DNA from: Sinorhizobium terangae | Lineage (GTDB): Bacteria; Pseudomonadota; Alphaproteobacteria; Rhizobiales; Rhizobiaceae | DNA length: 64,000 nucleotides | Assembly (NCBI RefSeq): GCF_009601505.1 | Contig: NZ_WITC01000061.1 | Location: 169,531 to 233,530 of the forward strand | Direction: 5' to 3' | Part shown: one piece after another, positions 60,200-64,000 of the stretch | How the letters are laid out: every line of letters starts with the position of its first letter | How positions within the stretch are numbered: position 1 is the first letter of the stretch | Translations under genes and position numbers: made by a program | Notes under the pieces: model-generated | Told to the model about the DNA's origin: nothing | What the model saw: the letters and a program-made list of their open reading frames with translations, nothing else | Databases searched by the model: none

Positions 60200-63100
60200 T
60201 CACCCCATCGGAACCCTTGCCAGCACCTCGTCGAGTGCATTGAGGAAATAGTCGCAATCCTCGGCGCTGAACGGCGCCGGCGGCTTTATCTTCAGCACGT
60301 TGTGATGCGGTCCCTCGCTTGAAAGCAGGATCCGGTGCTTCCTCTTCATCTCGGCGATGACGAAGTCGAGTTCGCCAGCGGCCGGCTCCAGGGTCTCCTG
60401 GTCGCGCACGAGTTCGATGCCGTTGAAGAGACCGTGGCCGCGCACGTCGCCGATGATCGGGTGCCGCTCCGCAAGCCGGCGGGCGCCATTCATCAAACGC
60501 TTGCCGACAACTGCGCAATGGTGAACCAGCCGCTCGTCGCGTATGACGTCGAGTACGGCAAGTCCGATCTCGGCGGAAACCGGATTGCCGCCGAAGGTGT
60601 TGAAATATTCCATGCCGTTGGCGAAGGCGGCCGCGATCGCTTCGGTGGTGACGACCGCCGCCATCGGATGGCCGTTGCCGATCGGCTTGCCCGTGGTGAC
60701 GATGTCGGGAATCACGCCCTGCGTCTCGTGCGCCCACATGTGGCTGCCGACGCGGCCGAAGCCCACCTGCACCTCGTCCGCCAGGCATAGACCGCCAGCG
60801 GCGCGCACATGGGCGTAGGCTTCGTTGAGATAGCCCTCCGGCAGGACCAATTGGCCGCCGGTGCCGAGAATGCCCTCGCTGAAGAACAGCGCTGGCTTGC
60901 GGCCTTCCGCTGCCAGCGCTTCGAGCTGGCATTTCACGTCCTGCGCATATTTCGCGCCCGCATCGGCATCGCCATAGCGGTAGCGGCCGCGGTAAAGATC
61001 CGGCATCTCGGCAACGCGCACATGCGCGGGTCTGCCCTCGCCGCCCTTGCCGGCGAACTTGTAGGGACTGACGTCGATCAGGCTCGTGAGGTGCCCGTGA
61101 TAGGCGTGATCGACCGTGATGATATCGCGGTTGCCGGTATAGGCGCGGGCGAGCCGGATCGCGAGATCGTTCGCCTCGCTGCCGGAGTTGACGAAGAAGC
61201 AGACGTTCAGGGGATCGGGGAAGAGTGCGGTCAGCCGTCGCGAATATTCGACCAGGCTGTCGTGCAGATAGCGCGAATTGGTGTTGAGCCGTGCGATCTG
61301 CGTCTCGGCCGCCTTGACGACGCGCGGGTGGCAATGGCCGACATGACAGACATTGTTGACCATGTCGAGCCAGCGCGTGCCCTCCTCGTCGATCAGGTAG
61401 GCGCCTTCGCCGCCGACGATCTTCAGTGGCGCCGCGCCATAGGCGATGCTCAGCGACCGGCCGATTCGGCGATGGCGCTCGCGCACCAGGAATTCCTTGT
61501 CGCGCGCAACGATCACCGAGGCCGGCACCGAAAGCCCGAGCACGACACTCGGATCCGGGCTGACCTCCCGCCAGACCTGCCATTGGTCGCGCACGCCGAC
61601 GCCATGGATGCGCCCTTCGAGACCGAGATGGTCGGTGATGATCTGGAAGTGCAAATGCGGCACCCAGCCGCCGTTTTCGTGGCGGCCACCAAGCGTCGCG
61701 AAAGCCTCTCCCTTGGCAATCGACCGGCCGATCGCAAGCTTTTCCGCGCTCTCTCGCGACAGATGGCCGTAGAGCGTCCAGAACACGTCGCCGCTGTCGG
61801 TTGCGTGTTCGATGAGCACGGTCGGACCGAAACCGTGCGCCACGGCGTCGTCATGGTAGAAGGCGACCTTGCCTGCGAACGGCGCATGCACCGGCTCGCC
61901 GGCGGGCGCGAAAATATCGACACCGAGGTGAACGGTGCGGCGCTGGCTCGCGACCGTCGTGCTATAGGCATCTCCCTTGTAGACCGCCCGGTCCTCGCCA
62001 TAGAGGCCGAGACCAAAATCCGCGCCCTCGGCGCGGATACGCGCCTCGATCCGCGCTTCCGCCTCGACCTTGTCGAGCGTCGCCCAGTCGTTGGCAGCGG
62101 GCCCCCCTGCGGAGAAATCGAAGACAGCCGCCTTCGGCTTCAGGACAGTCGGTCTTATGATCCCCGAGAAACCATGCGCATTGCGTTCCAGCCAGCGCAC
62201 GATCCTCGCGGCTTTCGGAATGGGCGCAAAGCCGCAGGCATCGCGAAGGCGGGCGACGGCGATTGCCCGGTTTTCCCGCTCGATCCGCTGCAGTTCGCTC
62301 CAGACATCCTCCTGGCTGACGAGCAGATAGGTGTTTTCGGGATTCTCGCGGATCTGCTTTGCTGCCGTTGAGATGCTGACGGCATAGCGGGTGCGCACGA
62401 GATCGAAGATCAGTTCGACTTCGGTTTCCGTGAGCGGATTGACGTCGTGATAGGCACCGGCAAGGCGAGCCATGGTGCCCACCGCATCCTCTGCGCCGAT
62501 CAGCGCATAGGCGGAAGCGACCGCAATCTCGATGACGCGAAAAGTCTCGACCATGTCGCCGAAGTCGAGCAGCCCGCTGACGCGGCCCTCGGCGTCGAGA
62601 AGCACGTTATAGTCGTTGGCATCGTTGTGGATTATTTGCCGCGGGCAGGCTGCGAGGCGCGGCAGAACGGCAGAAACGAAATGATCGAGGATGGCGCGGA
62701 CCGTATTGCGCTTTTCCTCGTCGTCAATCAGCCCGACATGGTCGAGATGCATATCGGCCCGGGCAACATCCCAGCCATAAACACGCTTTGCGCCCGGATG
62801 ATCGAAGCCCGTCAGGGCGCGGTCCAGCGTGCCGAGCAATGCTCCCAAGGTCTCGTCGCCAACGGCGCTGCGGTTCGAAGCATGCGCCCAGGTCTCGCCC
62901 GGCAGCCAGGTAAGAAGTCGGGCGAGACGCTCGCCCTTGAAGTCGACCGGACTGAGAAGCGCGCCGGAGCGATCCGGCAGGGCGCGGGAGATGGGCAGGG
63001 CCTGCGCTGCCAATGCCAGGTGTTCGAGAACGGCGAGTTGCATGTCGAGCTCTTCCGGCGCCCCCGCTGCGTGCAGCTTCAGCAGAAAGGCGCTGCCGTC

Positions 63101-63229
63101 GTTCGTGCGAACACGGAAATTGAGGTCGTGTTCTCCCGGCAGCGCGGAGATTTCTCCTTCTATCCCATAGGTCTCAGTGAGCAGCCTGTTGATTGCCGCG
63201 ATCTCCTGTCCGCTCAGTTCTTTCGTCAT
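60200..63229 (-). CDS. Kinase/M23 peptidase/class III aminotransferase fusion
   Basis: A 1009-residue protein of three parts. Residues 1-330: aminoglycoside phosphotransferase fold with [10 protein letters not shown] (Asp203 catalytic) and LDFGDM (Asp222), like hydroxylysine kinases. Residues 400-560: M23 metallopeptidase-like domain with HLGVD (His434, Asp438) and PHLHF (His525, His527). Residues 590-1009: class III PLP aminotransferase with [20 protein letters not shown] and the PLP lysine in TTGKPIGNG (Lys848), resembling phospholyases such as AGXT2L. ATG 63229 is used. A phosphorylate-then-eliminate route on an amino alcohol is suggested by the pairing; no signal peptide explains the M23 part. 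It lies 16 bases after the SDR gene. Confidence 0.88.
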   Translation of the reverse strand: MTKELSGQEIAAINRLLTETYGIEGEISALPGEHDLNFRVRTNDGSAFLLKLHAAGAPEELDMQLAVLEHLALAAQALPISRALPDRSGALLSPVDFKGERLARLLTWLPGETWAHASNRSAVGDETLGALLGTLDRALTGFDHPGAKRVYGWDVARADMHLDHVGLIDDEEKRNTVRAILDHFVSAVLPRLAACPRQIIHNDANDYNVLLDAEGRVSGLLDFGDMVETFRVIEIAVASAYALIGAEDAVGTMARLAGAYHDVNPLTETEVELIFDLVRTRYAVSISTAAKQIRENPENTYLLVSQEDVWSELQRIERENRAIAVARLRDACGFAPIPKAARIVRWLERNAHGFSGIIRPTVLKPKAAVFDFSAGGPAANDWATLDKVEAEARIEARIRAEGADFGLGLYGEDRAVYKGDAYSTTVASQRRTVHLGVDIFAPAGEPVHAPFAGKVAFYHDDAVAHGFGPTVLIEHATDSGDVFWTLYGHLSRESAEKLAIGRSIAKGEAFATLGGRHENGGWVPHLHFQIITDHLGLEGRIHGVGVRDQWQVWREVSPDPSVVLGLSVPASVIVARDKEFLVRERHRRIGRSLSIAYGAAPLKIVGGEGAYLIDEEGTRWLDMVNNVCHVGHCHPRVVKAAETQIARLNTNSRYLHDSLVEYSRRLTALFPDPLNVCFFVNSGSEANDLAIRLARAYTGNRDIITVDHAYHGHLTSLIDVSPYKFAGKGGEGRPAHVRVAEMPDLYRGRYRYGDADAGAKYAQDVKCQLEALAAEGRKPALFFSEGILGTGGQLVLPEGYLNEAYAHVRAAGGLCLADEVQVGFGRVGSHMWAHETQGVIPDIVTTGKPIGNGHPMAAVVTTEAIAAAFANGMEYFNTFGGNPVSAEIGLAVLDVIRDERLVHHCAVVGKRLMNGARRLAERHPIIGDVRGHGLFNGIELVRDQETLEPAAGELDFVIAEMKRKHRILLSSEGPHHNVLKIKPPAPFSAEDCDYFLNALDEVLARVPMG

Positions 63230-63245
63230 GATCCCGCTCGCCTTC

Positions 63246-63929
63246 TCACCATGATACCTGTTTGCCGTCGAAAGCTCGGAAGCTGCCGCTGTCGGCGAGC
63301 CCGACGCCATCGATGATCGCTTTGAGGCCGGTCGCGCTCTCCGCAACTCGAATTCTCGCACCCTCGCCCCCCATGTCGGTCTTCACCCAGCCGGGATGCA
63401 ACGACAGAACTGCAATTCCGTGTTTCCGCAGATCCTGGGCGAGTTTCACCGTCGCCATGTTCAGCGCCGCCTTGGAGCAACGATAAGCATAGTCGCCGTC
63501 GTCATCGTCGAGCGTACCCTCGGCGAGCGAGCCGGCCCGGCTGCTGATATTGGCGACGATCGGGCGTTCTCCGGCGAGGAGATTGGGCAGAAGCGCCTGG
63601 ACGATGAGAAGCGGCGCCAGCGCATTGATCCGCATGATCTCGAGGAAGTCGTCCGGATCGATTGTCGCGAGACCGCCCGTATCGCCGCGAATGCCGGCAT
63701 TGTTGATCAGGAGATCGATCGGCCGTCCGCCGAGACCGGCGGCGAGAGCGGCAATCGATCCCATGTCGGCAACGTCGAGCTGCCGATGCTCGATCCCCTC
63801 GCCATCCGGCGCGGTAGCCGCGCGGGCGCAGGCGATTACCGGCCAGCCGGCCGCCGCATATTGCCGCGCCAGCTCGCGGCCAAGGCCGCGCGAGGCGCCG
63901 GTGATGAGAACGGTGCGTTGGCCGGTCAT
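63246..63929 (-). CDS. Short-chain dehydrogenase/reductase
   Basis: A 227-residue classical SDR: VLITGASRGLGRELARQYA, LLINNAGIRGD and the catalytic YRCSKAALNMATVKLAQDL, with VLSLHPGWVKTDMGG afterwards, typical of the C-factor/YciK-like subgroup. ATG 63929 follows AGGGAATC. Substrate unknown; it probably forms an operon with the fusion protein gene 16 bases downstream. Confidence 0.9.
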   Translation of the reverse strand: MTGQRTVLITGASRGLGRELARQYAAAGWPVIACARAATAPDGEGIEHRQLDVADMGSIAALAAGLGGRPIDLLINNAGIRGDTGGLATIDPDDFLEIMRINALAPLLIVQALLPNLLAGERPIVANISSRAGSLAEGTLDDDDGDYAYRCSKAALNMATVKLAQDLRKHGIAVLSLHPGWVKTDMGGEGARIRVAESATGLKAIIDGVGLADSGSFRAFDGKQVSW

Positions 63930-63958
63930 GGGAGATTCCCTTGCTCGCGCCCGATGCA

Positions 63959-63988
63959 CCCCCCTCTGCCCTGCCGGGCAGAGGGGGG
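63959..63988. repeat. Perfect GC hairpin upstream of the SDR gene
   Basis: CCCCCCTCTGCCC (63959-63971), loop TGCC, GGGCAGAGGGGGG (63976-63988). It lacks a T run, so it may be a terminator of a gene beyond the window or a palindromic repeat. Confidence 0.6.
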
Positions 63989-64000
63989 TAACGCCACGCG

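Noticed and set aside
60809..62371. 520-residue plus-strand frame opposite the fusion protein
   Set aside because: Antisense to the aminotransferase and M23 domains; low-complexity composition and no ribosome site or motif.
1..64000. CRISPR arrays, tRNA or rRNA genes, insertion sequences, prophage genes
   Set aside because: No regularly spaced repeats, cloverleaf-like sequences, transposase or integrase motifs were seen. The repeats present are short palindromic intergenic elements.

Overview
The window looks like part of a replicon from a Sinorhizobium/Ensifer-type alphaproteobacterium. Supporting this are a divergent pcaR/pcaIJF locus, RpoE2/EcfG-type stress promoters, a cuckoo (alpha-r15)-like small RNA, and intergenic palindromic repeats that I recognise from rhizobia. 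No tRNA, rRNA, CRISPR array, insertion sequence or replication origin was seen. Species and replicon (chromosome or megaplasmid) cannot be fixed from sequence alone.

Layout. 0-4.1 kb: end of an unidentified gene, then the IclR regulator pcaR divergent from pcaIJF (last steps of the beta-ketoadipate pathway), with a strong operator palindrome between them. 4.1-6.6 kb: dispersed repeat, acylphosphatase, a small RNA with two anti-Shine-Dalgarno loops, and an ECF sigma factor followed by a DUF4142 protein and a cupredoxin; sigma gene and DUF4142 gene share one promoter-like motif. 6.6-15.9 kb: a minus-strand glycoside uptake and hydrolysis operon (ABC ATPase, binding protein, two permeases, (alpha/alpha)6 glycosidase, LacI regulator, GH42 beta-galactosidase) with LacI-type operators, followed by a decayed sugar isomerase gene.

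16.5-60.1 kb is the striking part. At least eighteen intergenic sites fit the general stress sigma factor (EcfG/RpoE2) consensus GGAAC-N16/17-nGTT, and eleven of them are exact GGAAC-N16-GGTT. They precede most transcription units here: a DUF892 ferritin-like protein, CsbD proteins, a YbhN/PLD/EEP membrane-lipid module, small secreted and membrane proteins, a large glycan operon, myo-inositol phosphate synthase, pyruvyltransferase, catalase, a cytochrome oxidase with triheme cytochrome, DUF2267, and SDR/alcohol dehydrogenase genes. No such site was found in the first 16 kb or the last 4 kb. The region is therefore read as a general-stress-response island.

Within the island, 27.5-45.4 kb holds an uncharacterised glycan system. 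Eight tightly coupled minus-strand genes encode two NDP-sugar epimerases, a GT4 glycosyltransferase, three CgeB-type glycosyltransferases, a UDP-xylose-synthase-like enzyme and a methyltransferase. Flanking units encode a medium-chain dehydrogenase, a Gfo/Idh/MocA oxidoreductase, a phosphoribosyltransferase-like/kinase-like fusion, Ino1, a histidine phosphatase, an apparently circularly permuted glycosidase, an FrhB-type Fe-S protein and a polysaccharide pyruvyltransferase. I infer a stress-induced, possibly inositol- or xylose-containing surface glycan; this is not shown by the sequence.

60.2-64 kb holds a 1009-residue kinase/M23/aminotransferase fusion and an SDR gene, outside the stress promoter cluster.
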